Source of the DNA: Sordaria brevicollis
Taxonomy: Eukaryota; Ascomycota; Sordariomycetes; Sordariales; Sordariaceae
Reading direction: 5' to 3'
DNA: 64,000 nt
NCBI GenBank assembly: GCA_033439795.1
Contig: JAUTDP010000009.1
Coordinates: forward strand, 1,736,001 to 1,800,000
In this document: positions 38,800 to 51,964 of the stretch, piece after piece
Layout of the letters: the number at the start of each line of letters is the position of its first letter
How positions within the stretch are numbered: the first letter of the stretch is position 1
Notes under the pieces: generated by a model
Database searches by the model: none
Told to the model about the DNA's origin: nothing
What the model saw: only the letters and a program-made list of their open reading frames with translations
Program-made: the position numbers and the translations under genes

Positions 38800-41700
38800 T
38801 TTCTTAAGCTTCCTATACCTCTTACTTCCTCTATTTCTTCTTTTCCTCGAATTATTATAATAGTATTAAAGTATTTAAATTTTCTTTATAAAATTAGCGT
38901 ATATATTCTAAATATATTAAAATATTACTCCTTAGTTATTAATCGGGGGCGTAAAGGGGTATTTATATAATATAATACTCTTAAAAGCGGCCCTCCTTCT
39001 TATAGCCGTTAATTTTAATAAATTCCTATTTAATTTACTCTTTACTGTTATTAGTATACTTTAAAGTCCAATTGTAATTCGTTCGTATATTTTTATTTAA
39101 TTATAATTATCCTAATAATTTATTATTTAATTAACGTTTAATTTTATTAATATAAAAGGTAGGGTTATATTTTATATTATTAAGGAATTTGAGCGTAATA
39201 ATATAAGTACCGGTATTAGTAATTGTAAAAGGTCCTTCGAAAAGCGGTATTAATTTAATATAAGGGTAGCCGGAATCGAAATTAATAATATTAAATAAAA
39301 CCCGGTTTCCTAATTTATATATTAGGGCGTTTAACCGTCGGGTATTAATATTATCCTTATAACGTTATTAAGTTTTTCGGGCGTTTATTATAATATAATC
39401 GAATATTTCTTTAAAACGATTAACGATTTTATAAATTTTAAAATATTCTTTCTACTATATTACTAAAATTTCGGAGGGATAAAGTACTATTAGTTCGATA
39501 TTTATATAAGGGTTAAAATTATATTTAATAAAGAAGGGGGAGACGTTAATTATTTTAGAAATTTAATTATTATTAACGAATTCCGCAAATAGTAATTAAT
39601 TAATTTAATTATTTTATATTTAAATAATATATATCTTTAAATATTATTCTATTTTTACGTTAATACATTCGGTTTAACCGTTCGTTATTAAATAAAAAGC
39701 GGAAAATAATTTTAATATAACCTCTAATCGTACTAATAAAGTATATTAGAATATTAAAATAAATTAAATATTACGGTTAGAAATAATAAAATTAGGGAGG
39801 CTATATAAATTATATACTTATTTAATAAAATATTCGGTTAATTCTTCGGTAATAAGAATTTCGTAGGGGATATAATAATATATTTTAATAAAATAATTAA
39901 TTATTATAGTAATATATTTGAATTTTTGGCCGCGGCGTAAATATAAAGTAAAAGGGGTAACGTAATTAATAGAAATCTCCTTTTAAATAATAAAAAAGAT
40001 ATTTAATAATTTTAATAATTTATAAGGGGAATAGCGTAATAATTTAATTTTAGTATATTAGAAGTATATTTTATAATAAATACGAACCGATTAATATATT
40101 TTTAATTAAAAGTACGAACGAAATAATAAATAAAAAGTTTTTTCGCAATTTAAATAATTAATAAAAGGGGTGTTATAAATACAGCGGATTAATTAAAATT
40201 ATAATTTTATATCTTTTAAATTAATAATAATAGCGTTATAATAATAAATTCGCCTTTATACCGTTTAATATTTTATAAATGCAATTTTTATTATTTATTT
40301 ATATACTTTTTTAAATTAAGTACAGCGTTCAGGGTTTTGAAAATAGGTTAAAAGGTTTACGAAAAAGATAAATTTTTTATAAAATTCGGTAATAAAATTA
40401 TTTACGGATTTTTCGTTAAAAATTTTTAAATTGTAAAAATAGTATATACTTATATTAATTTCGGAATTTACTTCCGTTTTTACATTATTTAATACCCAAA
40501 CCCTATTAATAAATATATTTTAATCGAAAAGTATTTTATTACGGGCGAATAGACGTTCATTTCTTTCGTAGGGAATATTTTTTAGCTTACGGCTAAGGGC
40601 GTTAAATCGGATTTAGAGGGAACCCGGTCGATATTTAATTATAAAATTAAATTATAATAAAAATTAGGATTATTATATATATTGAAAAGAGAATTATTTA
40701 TTAATAATAAACGTTTTTAAAGTTTTATAATTTATTAATATTTTAAAAGGCTATTATACGCCTTCGAATTCTAGCCTCTATTCCTTTAATACTTTAATAA
40801 TAGCGAATAATTCCTTATTATAAATATTATAATTATTTTTAACTACCGTATATTATTAATTAAAGTAAATAATTAGGCGTAAAATACTTTTATCGTTATA
40901 TTATAAAAGAATATTATTATATACTTAATTAAAAACGTCGGTCTCGACGATTATTTATTTAAATTAATTATTAATTCGTAGAACGGGACTTATAATAAAT
41001 ATTTTTTTAAAAACGTCGAACGACTTTTAATATTATTCGGTTTATATTTATATTATTTTATTTATATCCTTTTTTATAAATTTATATAATAATCCTATAA
41101 TAATAAAAAAGTATTTAATAAATCGTCGGTAAAAATTTATAAAATTTAAAAAACGTTAGAAGGAGCGTTTAAAATCCGGAACCTCCTAAATAATAATCGT
41201 AATAACTTTTTTAAGGTTTATTTCGAAATTATTAAGAATAATAATTAAATTTAAATATTTTATACGGGTAATATAAAATTCGTATTTATCGACGTCGAAT
41301 TAGAGGTTTACTTTAATTATACAATTTAAAATTTCCGTAATATAATAAACGTAATTTTTTTCGTTATCGGAATATATTAAAATATTATTTAAATAAACAG
41401 TAATATAAACGTTTAAAATATTATAAAGTATATTATTAATATAATTTTAAAACGTCCTTAATACGCTTTATAAATTGAATAAGTAAATTATTAATTCGAA
41501 AAGGCTAAAATAGGTAATAAACGTTATAAATTATTCGTATCCTTCTTTAACCCGAATATAATTAAATATAATAATAACGTCGAATTTAATAAAAATTTTC
41601 GCTTTATAAATAATATCGAATATTTCTTTAATTAACGGTAATAAGTAGCAGGATTTTATAATAATATTATTAATATTATAGTAATCGACGTAAATACGGA

Positions 41701-43520
41701 TTCCGCCGCTAAGTTTCTTAACGAAAAAGATAGGGGCCGTAGCGGCGGATTAGGAAGGCCGGATAAATTTCTTCTAAAAATTAATATTAATTTATTTTTT
41801 GATTATAACCGCTTTAATAAGTATAATATATTAGGGCTTTATATTAAGCGGTTATTATTTTAATAATAATTCGATTTTATAATTATAGGCGCGATATAGC
41901 GGTACTTCTTTTACTAAGCGGAGAAGGAAAATTTTAATATTCTTATAGTATTTAATTGGAATTTTAACCTTAATTTCGTTATCGGATTTAATAAACTTAT
42001 TACTCTTTTCTAAAAAAATCTTTGCGTCTTCCTCGGTAATTTTAATAATATAAATTTATTTAAAGATTTTTTTATATACGGGAATATTCCGGTTAAAATC
42101 CCTTATTAAATTTAATACTCTTATTAAAGCGGTAATTTCTTTATCCTTATTAGAATTAGTATTATTAACTATTATATTAATAAACGGATAAATAAACGGC
42201 GGTAAAAAGTATTTATATTATTCCCTTTTACTATTTATAATATTATTTATTATATCTTCTATTAATTCTTCGACGTCTATTAATTCCGAAATTATAAATA
42301 ACCGTTTTAACGTAGTATAATTAATAATTAAGGGTTTAAAATTCTATTTTTTATATATATAATTAAATATAATAGTATTAAACTCTTTAATATCGGCCGC
42401 GTTAAGTGCGTTATTAATACGTATAAAACGTTATAATCGCGATAAGCGTACCATTTTAATAAAAATATAGCGGTTATTTAAGCGAATATATAATTTATAA
42501 ACCGTAGGGCTTTTAATTTTAATAAAAAAGGCGGCCGTATTAAAAATTCTTTATATTTTAATCCCGGTTCGATTAGCGATTAAAGCCTTTACGGGGTTAT
42601 TAATACAGTATAGAGAATTATCGTATTATTTAATTTTAAGGATTAAAGAAGGAATTGGGGTAAATTTATTTTTAAGGGTTAGGAAGGAGGGTAATAATTT
42701 AAAGATTAATATTATTCGTAGAGTGGTTTAAAAAGCGGACTCCGGTTATAAAATTATTTTAAAGGATTTAAAGAACGGAGGCGGCAATAAGGTTAAAATC
42801 GGGGTATTTAATCGTAATAGTAAGCGAATAATTACTACCGTAATGCGATTAATAAAACTTTTAAATATAATAATTTATTTATTAAAGAGATTTAAAAGGA
42901 GGTAATAGCCGTAATATTAAATAAAACGGACGGTATAATTATTATAATTAATTTTAAATCGATAATATTATATTTATAGGAAGCCGAGAATAATAGAATA
43001 ATTTTTAAAAATATTATAAACGAAGAAGGTAATAATTTTTATATAAAGACTAATATAGAATCGGGCGCAAATTCCTTTAAAAATAATACTTTTAACGATT
43101 TTATTAGTAAGGACTAATTTCTTTAATTATAAAAGTTTAAAACGCGGGAGGTTATTCTTTTTTATAAACGAAAAATTTAAAAAAGTATAAATAGAATAAC
43201 CGCTATCTATTAAAATAATATAATAATTTTTACGTAATCTAGTATATATATAAAATAATAAAAATATTAAATTTAAAGATACGGAATTATTTAAAAATTA
43301 AATTCGTATTTCCTCTAAATCCTTTAATTTATAGTTTAAAATTTACTTCTTTAATAATATTAGCTCGGACTTCTATACGCAATTATATATAGAAGTTAAA
43401 TATTTCTTTAATTATTATAATATTCGCCGCTAATAATTTATTCGGCGGGTTAGGCGGGAACTAGGTTAATAATTAGGGCGGGAGCCAGGTTAGTAGCGGG
43501 GGTATTAATATTACGAACGT

Positions 43521-43551
<31 letters not shown>

Positions 43552-45000
43552 TCTATTACGATTATAATTACTATTACGATAATTATTTTTATTAATAGGG
43601 CTTTAAGGACTATAATTAACGGAACGAAAATAATTTTTAATTAAATAATTAAATTGGCCGTAACGATAATAAAAACTATTATATATATATTAATCTAATA
43701 TATTAAGGTAAATAATATTAGTAAAGTTAATAGCGTTAAAATTTATTTTATTACCGCTTTAATTAACAATACGGTTATTAAGGTTAGAAGTAGAATTGGA
43801 GCTATTAATAATAGAATTAGAATTACTACCGGAATTAATATTAGTATTATTATTAGGGGCATTACTAAAGATATTATAGGCTATGCGGGTACGGTAGTCG
43901 GTATTATTCTAAATATAGGCGATTTTACGGTATATTTCTAATTATTTATCTTAAGCGTTATTAGTAGGGGGCTTATAATAGGCGCCGGCGTTATAGATAC
44001 GTTTAGAAATTTTATTCCTTAAGTATTCGATTTTTTAGGCTTTAATTAGGCCGTAAATAATTATTAAAAATATTAATTTTATTTCGAAATCGGTAAAATT
44101 CTTATTAAATTAATAATATTTAATTAAACGACGTTAAATATCCTATTTAATATTAATTATTTTAAAACGCTTAATTAAATATTATATAAATTTAGCGCCC
44201 GTCTTCTACTTTTAAACGTCTTTATTATTTTCGGTTATAATAATTTCGATAAAATCGTTAATACCGGATTTAAAATCGGGGCCGAATAATATAATTATAC
44301 GTAGAATTTTTTAACATTCGTCCTAAAATAGTATTAAATCGTAAATTTATTAAGTTTAAATAATTATACGCTAAAAATAGAAAATACGAATATATTTAGC
44401 GGGGTCCTTTTCAAAACCGGTAAAAACAAAAGGGTTAACGACTATTTATTTATAAATATTATTAATACCCAAAACGGCGGGATTAGGGTTATTAAAGTTA
44501 AAAAATATAATAGCGGTTTAAATACTAAATTTACTATATTAAATCTTAAAATTGGAATATTCTTTTTAAAAAATAGCGTACAACGTTTAGAAGTTTTTAA
44601 AATCGATAAAAATTATATTAAATTAATTAATAAAATTATTATTTTAATCGCGGATAAATATATAATCGTTACGAAGGCGTTAATAAACGTAACTAAATAA
44701 TTAAACAATAAATATAAAGGCGGTTTTTTTAATAATTAAAGAAGCGCAATCGAAATAATTATAAGGGATAAAGTAAGGTTTTTCATCGTTACCGAAGTTT
44801 ACGAAAATCTCTTTAATATTTTCGTCGGAAGTAAATTTATAGAAAGCGGCGCAAGCGATATTAACGTTAGGAATTAAACTATTATTACCATTAATAATAT
44901 TATATAAAATTTTTAAAATAGCGGCGTTATTAGGATTAGTAAAATTGGTATTAAAAACCGGAACGTTAGGGAGAATATTCGACGTATTATTAGGGGAAAA
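38800..45000 (-). pseudogene. gag-pol of element C (broken)
   Basis: On the minus strand: a gag region with a CCHC zinc-knuckle spacing at about 43,625-43,690 in which Cys codons now read Tyr (FYYRYGQFNYLIKNYF), and a reverse-transcriptase catalytic box reading VYLNNILIYS at 41,369-41,398, with both Asp of YxDD converted to Asn. RNase H and integrase should lie at about 41,000-39,200 but are too decayed to delimit. The C-terminal end near 38,700-38,860 is strongly basic (clusters of RKR, KKR and RRK). I did not find a chromodomain here, unlike elements A and B. Stops throughout; inactive. Confidence 0.82.
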
Positions 45001-45244
45001 AATTATAAGGTCGCTATCGCCGTTATAAAATATAGAAAATAATATAATTAAAATCGCTTAATCGTTATAAATCTTTTTATTTATTAAATATAAAGACCTT
45101 CTTTTATTTAATTAAATAAAGGGATTTAATAATAAAGGAGATACGTTAATTCGACGGTTTATATATAGCGAACGGGAAATAGGCGATTTATTTTAAATAA
45201 AATGAAATTACGCGTAAATATATTATTTTAAAAGTATAATTAAT

Positions 45245-45551
45245 TATTATAGGAATAGTTAATATAAAGGTAAGTAGTAAATATAAATATATATAATTAT
45301 ATAAAAGAAGAAAGAGGAAAAGAAAGAAAATATACGTAGGAGGCCCGCCCTTTATAGGACGCGACGGGAACGCGTTAATTATGCGCGGTTAGGTGACCCT
45401 AATTGTATAGGCGGTGAGTAGTGATATAATGTCCCGTACGGGCGGGATTATCCCGAGTATAGTAGTACGTTTTAAGAAGCGACCACTATACGAGCATAAG
45501 CACGTGATAGCAATATGCCAATTACGTATAGTCACGGCTAAGCCTGTGACA
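45245..45551 (-). repeat. 5' LTR of element C (right copy, 307 bp)
   Basis: Same length as the left copy. The part facing the element interior (45,245-45,330) is RIP-mutated; the outer ~150 bases look unmutated (GATAGCAATATGCCAATTAC, CCTGTGACA). Confidence 0.93.
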
Positions 45552-45556
45552 AGTAT
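45552..45556. repeat. Target-site duplication, right, element C
   Basis: AGTAT, identical to 38,290-38,294. First bases of normal-composition DNA. Confidence 0.85.
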
Positions 45557-46371
45557 ATGTTCAATAAAAATAAGAATGTCATTACGTTCGATAGAGGTTT
45601 GAGGAGAAATTGGTAAGTCCGCAATTGTAAGAAGCATACGTAGGGATTGTAGTCATTTTTCTGGAAGTTTTCCCCTCCTTTTCTTTTCTTTTCTTCTCTT
45701 CGCTCTTCTTCAACTTTCTACTAGATCTCCTTAAAACTTTCCAATCTACGCATTAGGATGCCGAGTTACTGGTGAGGAAATAGGTATCTAACAAGCCAGG
45801 CATCATTCAATCGATGTCTCAGACTTGCACGATCAAACCAAACTAATGTTCCGAGAACCGTACAACGACAACAGGCGCGGTGACGATAATGGATAGTGTA
45901 GACAAAAAGTGGAACCAGCATAGTTAGGTATCTGGGTAGGTAGGTAGCCATGGAAGCGTGGAAGTGGAAAGTTCAAGTCCGGAAGGAACACCCGGAGCTA
46001 TCTCTCTCGTTGTGTGTGTGTGTTGCGGGTTGTGATTACTCATGTTGCCGCTTGTTGCATTATTATCCTACTAGTGAAGCAGCACTATCGCTGAAGTTAG
46101 TATGTTAATGAGGGCCTGTGTACAGCAAGGACAAAGGCTGCTGTAGGGCTCCAAGGTGAAACAGGGACGAGAGTCTTGTTCAGTTGTTGGTGATGATTGT
46201 GAACAACGTCCTAGAGGCACAAATATGCTTAATGACGCATCGTTCATCTCCGTGTAGTCGTCCGTCTAAATACTTTCTGTATAGAACTCGCTATAACAGA
46301 TTTTACTACTTGGAAAAAGGGTCTAGATCACACTCGGAGCTGTGAAGATTATAAGCTTCCAAGCTATGTAG

Positions 46372-46385
46372 AGATATAAAAATGA
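46372..46385 (+). promoter_or_regulatory. Possible TATA-type promoter
   Basis: GATATAAAAATGAG is followed about 60 bp downstream by a CT-rich segment (about 46,438-46,490), a common fungal core-promoter layout. The first ATG after it (46,521) is followed at once by TAG, and I find no convincing gene downstream, so it may be chance or drive a non-coding RNA. Confidence 0.25.
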
Positions 46386-49318
46386 GGGGCCACCAGCCCA
46401 AGCCCTCATAGCATCACAAGAACATTGGCGGAATATCATCACCTTTTGTTTTTCCCAGTCACAATTACTTACTTCCACTTACTTGCAAGCGAGCAGCCAA
46501 GGTTCTTCTGTGCTGTAACCATGTAGTCAGTAGCTTACTGGAGGGGAGACAACTTCTCTACCCAAATGTGTGGCTATCCGTCCACAAGTGCAGTGTGCAG
46601 CAATCAATATAGAATAAGCATGTTGTGCTTCCTCTCCCACCCGTGCCGTTTCAGTTTGGGGGCTGAGAAATTGCTGAATCTGCGTTTGACTAACCTATTA
46701 CATCAGACTCTCCCTGGAGCCCGTTTTGTGTTCTGTAAGAGAAAAGCTCCAAATAGTCAGGTGTGCGTGACCCGGAAGTCACACACTTTGTTTATTTTCA
46801 GTGGTCAGCCAATGACCAGGGTAGAGCTTTCCAATGTGTGTCTTGGAAGGAAGGTGCGAGGGGGGCTCTCAAGTTGTGCGACTTGGCCAAATTGGAAATT
46901 GCTGCTCTTTTGAGCTTTCCACATGGAGCTCTGTCATATCAAGCGAGCTCCTGAGGTTGTACATCTATAACATCCTTTCACTCCCAGGAGGCGAAGAGAA
47001 GGTATACTCAGTCCACATGCAGTTGAAAGATACCTTAGTCCGGATTCTAGGACAAGGAGAGTCAAGAGAAGAGAAAGGCAAAGAGGCATGTGACACTCTA
47101 GGCACATCGATAGGTTGATGAAGCAATTCAACTGTTAACAACACGAGGCAAGAAAACGTAAAAGCTATATAGCTATAGGGAGTTGAGAAGTAAAAGACGT
47201 CTGCCAAGGCGCATAGGTAGAAATGACAAAATGAGTCTTCACATGCTGGTTGGGTACTTGAAGACAAGAAGTGGACGCCACCACTTTCCAGGTGTGAAAT
47301 AGTAGCATGATTTTACCTAGCATAGAAGCAGTTAATCAGTCTCGTCACATCTGCAGATGAGATTTCTCTGAGTGATCCCGATACTGCTTGGATTATCTTG
47401 GTACGGTAGGTTGAAGTTGCTGATTGCTCCATGCGGAAGACTTTACCTGATGATTGCTATCTGAAGCAATCGTCCGACACTCAGCCACTCATTACCAGTC
47501 ACTGCCTCTGAGCCGACCACGAGCATTCGAGACGGCCAGTGAAGACCTGGGTATCCTCATACTCGGACACGAGGTTTGCCGTGCTTGGAGAGAGGAGTGG
47601 TTCAATGCTGAAGCTTGAAGCTATACCTTATGAATGAACCTGGCTTAGACTGAGGTTCATTACGAACATTCCGGAAATGCCTTCTAGATGCGCTAGTGCA
47701 ATACTTATTGGGTAATCAAATCTGACTCGCTAGACTACCCTCTAGCTTACTTCTTGCGATCCATTCAGCGGAAACACCAACTCTGCTGGGCGCCAAGTAA
47801 GATTCCATGGAAGTAGTGCCACGGGGTACAGATGCAGGCATCATTACTTGCCTTGGCGATAGTGTAATCACGAACAAACGAGTGAGCTGTTTGGAAAGTC
47901 CAAGCAATTGCCTAGAGAAATAAGTTAGAGAAAAGCCACCCCAGAAATATCGACGTGTTCTCCGGACTCTCTCTGGTTTATGCTGATGTTGGTACGCGAA
48001 AGCGAAGAGTCAGAAGCCATCTGTTAATGCCCCAGTCCCCCCCCCCCACAATGCTACGCAAGCAGCTGAGATCAGGGGCACTTTTACTTGGCCTGGAGGC
48101 TATCCCCAGTCAGTCACCACGACCACAACCACGGCACGAAACAGCAACCGAACAAATGCCTGATGGTAGCCGTAATGGCTCGGGGGACGGGAGTTGCCGT
48201 ATAACGGAAGTTTTAGGCAGTGGCAGTTTGCCTGTCAGACACGTCTCTGGCGTCGTACCGGCCAGCGGTTTTTGCTGTTACTTTGTGTGAATCCTTCCGG
48301 TACATTAATTCCTTGGTGATATAGGCGTGTGCTTCAGCAGTCCAGTCTTTTGCGCCATCCAGCAACAGAAACATGGGCTGAGCGGCCGCGGGAGCGTCTC
48401 ATGGTACTGTTACAGGACAGCTGGAGACTGAACTGACAAATACTCGGGTTTTTGGTCGCATTTTGTCTGCATGTTCATGAGGAATCTTTGGAAAGCGGAG
48501 ACCATGTATAAACCGTCGTCGTAATGAAAGTCCGGCTCCAATGGAAGCCGAGTGACGGGGCTCGGTTCATATAATTTCCCACGCCTACCTCAACGTCGCT
48601 TGCGTCGATCATCCGTCGTGAGGCTATTCCCGCCAGCTCGTACTCTAGTAGCTGTTTGAGTATCCAGAGATGACACTGAGTTGATGGTCTTTATGACTTG
48701 TCTCGTCTTGTTCAGAGGAAGGAGGAGTGTGAATTAACACAAGTGCCTGCAGGTCACCGGGGTCGGCCGGAGAGTGTGGGCACTATGATCTCAATGGGGA
48801 TTAGGCTGGGGATGTCAAAGAACAGGGAGGCTTTCTGACGAACGAGGCAAAGCGCCAGCAAGGACAAGAAATGGTGTGGATGGAGACGAGCAGGCATTTT
48901 GGTGGGCCTTCTGGGGAAGTGTGCTTGGTGCGGTTCCTGGTGTGCGGTGCCCTGTTCATCCCATCGCAACCCATTGACTACCAGGGCATCTGGATCTCTC
49001 ACTGCTTTATAGACGATATACAAATGGTGTCGTCCCATCGCAGTCAGTCAGCCCTAGAGGCTTTCGTTGTACTGGCTAGGTCGACTGGAGATACGTCTCA
49101 GGCTCCTCATCTCCAGGGCACTGCATCCACTCTTTAACAAACCTCCACTGCAGGCGGGTGTGCAGCAAGGCATTTGCATTTGCAGCAGGCCAAAGGAGGC
49201 CAAAGTGAGCACGGGCTTCCTGTCGGTGTCTGGGGGCAGGCCGGGACGGATCGACCAATCAGAGCGCGCTTCTCCCCGTGCTGAGAGAAACTGTGATCTC
49301 GAAGCGTCCAGTCCGGCC

Positions 49319-49376
49319 AACCATCCAATCCATCCATCCACTCACCCACCCCGTCCACCCATCCACCCATCCACTT
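49319..49376. repeat. CCAT/CCAC simple repeat in the transporter leader
   Basis: Repeated CATCCA and CACCCATCCA motifs about 570 bp upstream of the transporter start codon, followed by CT-rich DNA and CTACCACCT repeats (49,747-49,785). Such pyrimidine-rich tracts are common in fungal promoters and 5' UTRs. Confidence 0.6.
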
Positions 49377-49942
49377 TATTGCCAGGACTCCATTCTCTCT
49401 CCTACCCTTCTCTCTTGTCCTGCTTGCCTTTCGCTGCGTCCTGTCGTCTTTCCTACCTGCAGCAGACAGACACGGACACGGACACAACAGAGACACCAGC
49501 CCCAGGCTTCGCGACCCGGCTCTCTGTCAGACGGGACACCAGTCGGACGGGGACTGTCGCTGTCATCCCATCCCATAGCCAAACCTAATAAACCACAACG
49601 TTACCCATACACATCGAGAATTAGACTACCTACACTACACGGTCTACCTACGCCCTGAGCCAAAGACATCCATACGAGCCCGGAGACTAGTTGGTTCCCG
49701 CCCACCCTCGACAACAGCCTCAAGTGCCACCAGTGAACCCGGCCACTACCACCTCTACCACCTCTACCACCTCCTCTACCTACTACCGTCGCTACGCTAC
49801 GCTACGGGGGAACACACCACGACATCCATCCCCCATTCAAATGGTTCAACAACTGTCCGACCTCATCATCGTCAGTCCGCGACAACCCCAGCGGCAACGG
49901 CACTGAACCAGCCTGGCCTGACTGCCTTCGACCTCTTGCGCC

Positions 49943-51964
49943 ATGGCGATCTTCGCCATGGGCTGGCAGAAGCCCGACAATGTCGCTGGCTCATCTGCCC
50001 CGGCGATCATGGTCGGCCTCTTTGTCGCCACAGGCGGCTTACTCTTTGGCTATGACACTGGGTAAGCATGCCTCTTTTCGGGATGGAATCACATCACGTC
50101 GATGCGATGACGGATATACGATGGAAATCGATGCGATTAAAATCGGGAACGGACTATGCGACGGGACATGTGCGCCATGTGCTTGGTGCTTGCATGGTCG
50201 CAGACCAGACAGCTACTATAGCTCCTCGAGACAAAATCAGATGAAAAAAAAAAGGCTAACTTTGCGCCCCTCAATTACAGAACCATCAACGGCATCCTGG
50301 CTATGGAGGCTTTCAAACAACACTTTTCCACCGGCTACCTCGACAACAACGGAGACCCTGCCATAAATCCAAGAGAGAGCGCGCTAATCGTTGCCATGCT
50401 CAGCGCCGGAACAGCTATCGGAGCATTACTCTCTGCGCCCCTCGGTGATCAGTATGGACGTCGTCGGGCCCTTATTGGCGCCATTGGAATCTTCGTAATC
50501 GGCGCCATTCTGCAAGTCTGTGCATACAATATCGGCCTCCTGGTGGCAGGAAGGTGTGTACTTGTCCCCCTAGTTCTTGTTGCTGCCATGTGTCGAACTA
50601 ACGTGGTAAAATCCAGGACGGTTGCTGGTGTCGGTGTCGGCATCATCTCAGTGCTTGTCCCCTTATATCAGTCCGAGATGGCACCCAAGTGGATTCGAGG
50701 AACACTGGTGTGCACATACCAATTGTCCATCACCGTGGGGCTTCTTGCAGCTGCCGTGGTCAACATTCTCACGTACAAAATGACCTCAGCTGCTGCCTAC
50801 CGGGTTCCAATAGGTCTTCAACTGACTTGGGCCTGCGTCTTGGCCCTGGGTTTGACTGTATTACCCGAAACTCCTCGTTACCTCATCAAACGTGGATACA
50901 AGGATGCCGCTGCCCTTTCACTCAGTCGTCTGCGGCGGCTGGACATCACTCACCCTGCCTTGGTCGAAGAGCTTGCCGAGATCGAAGCAAACCACCAATA
51001 CGAGATGTCGCTGGGTCCTGATTCTTACAAGGATATTCTCTTTGGCGAGCCTCACCTTGGCCGTCGCACCTTTACGGGTTGCTGCTTGCAAATGCTGCAA
51101 CAGCTCACTGGCGTGAACTTCATCATGTACTATGGAACCACCTTTTTCAACAAGGCTGGCGTCGGAAACCCTTTCAAGATCTCACTGATCATCCAAGTCA
51201 TCAACACAGCATCGACCATTCCCGGATTGTTCGTGGTCGAATCATGGGGCCGGCGTCGACTTTTAATAGTGGGTGCCATCGGCATGGCCGTTTGTCAACT
51301 GCTGATCGCTTCCTTCGCGGCGGCCAGCGGGCCCAATACTAACACAGCTGTACAAACCAATATCCTCATTACCTTCGTTGCGATATACATTTTCTTCTTT
51401 GCCGCTTCCTGGGGACCGGTTGTGTGGGTCGTCACCTCTGAGATCTATCCGCTCAAGGTCAGAGCCAAGTCCATGTCGATATCTACTGCCTCGAATTGGC
51501 TCCTCAATTTCGGCATTGCCTACGGCACCCCATACATGCAAACAAGCACCATACCGGGCAACGAAAGCTCGATAGATTTGGGATCCAAGGTGTTTTTCGT
51601 ATGGGGAGCGTTTTGCATAGTGGCGGTCGGCTTTGTGTGGTGTATGGTATACGAGACTAGCAAGATCAGTCTCGAGCAGATCGACGAGATGTATGAGCGG
51701 GTCGACCACGCGTGGCATAGCAGGCGCTTCGAGCCGAGCTGGAGTTTCCAGCAAATGCGAGACTTTGGCTTCTCTGAAAGCGGCATACCGCCAACGCAGC
51801 AGCAACAGCATCAACACCAACCACAAGTGGAACTCCAGCAATCCCAATCCCGCTCCAGCAACGCGAGCACGTCTCAGACCGACACGGGCGGGAGCAATAA
51901 CACGGCGACGACGCAAGACGATAAACTTGTGGCTTCGCTGGGGAACATCGATCTCAGCTATTAA
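49943..51964 (+). CDS. MFS hexose transporter / glucose-sensor-like protein
   Basis: Three exons: 49,943-50,061, 50,281-50,553 and 50,617-51,964, giving 579 residues. Introns of 219 and 63 bp have GT...AG ends and branch sites (GGCTAAC, GAACTAAC). The start is in a good context (GCGCCATGG) and gives a Sugar_tr protein: TM1 with FVATGGLLFGYDTG (around residues 27-40), GDQYGRRRA between TM2 and TM3, PETPRYLIKRG (about 214-224), the sugar-binding QQLTGVNFIMYYG (292-304), ESWGRRRLL, and SWGPVVWVVTSEIYPLKVRA before TM11. Twelve membrane segments are expected, in the plasma membrane. The C-terminal tail after ~500 is long, Gln/Ser/Thr-rich and hydrophilic, a feature of sensors and regulated permeases. 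The N-terminus resembles my memory of Neurospora rco-3-type proteins, but this was not checked. The second intron is a multiple of three without stops. Confidence 0.93.

Larger units (their letters stand above)
38295..45551 (-). mobile_element. LTR element C: Ty3/gypsy, full-length, minus strand, RIP-degraded
   Basis: A 7,257-bp element with two 307-bp LTRs and a perfect 5-bp duplication (AGTAT). On the minus strand the right-hand LTR is the 5' one and starts TGTCACAGGC. The reverse-transcriptase box and a gag zinc knuckle are on the minus strand with gag on the right and pol on the left. Its right edge is the border between the AT-rich block and the gene-bearing region. Confidence 0.95.
45557..49942. 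other. Intergenic region upstream of the hexose transporter
   Basis: 4.4 kb of balanced composition with no recognisable coding sequence. Short open stretches on both strands (for example 46,566-46,913 plus, 47,955-48,290 plus, 48,754-49,038 minus) show no domain, no credible start context plus splice pattern, and overlap each other. A pyrimidine-rich stretch before 45,720, a GTGTGTGT run at ~46,012 and a C-run at ~48,040 are simple sequence. The last ~600 bases are C/A/T-rich and are probably transporter promoter and 5' UTR. Confidence 0.6.

Noticed and set aside
45965..45985. GTTCAAGTCC, similar to a tRNA B box
   Set aside because: Flanking bases do not form a T-stem and no A box, D-arm or acceptor stem fits upstream.
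46566..46913. 115-codon open frame downstream of a TATA-like site
   Set aside because: No domain, overlaps several other frames of similar length, and composition is not distinctive; left as intergenic.
48036..48048. C-run as possible assembly error or regulatory site
   Set aside because: Simple homopolymer in intergenic DNA with no supporting context.
51263..51916. 217-codon open frame on the minus strand
   Set aside because: Opposite exon 3 of the hexose transporter, whose motifs are clear.
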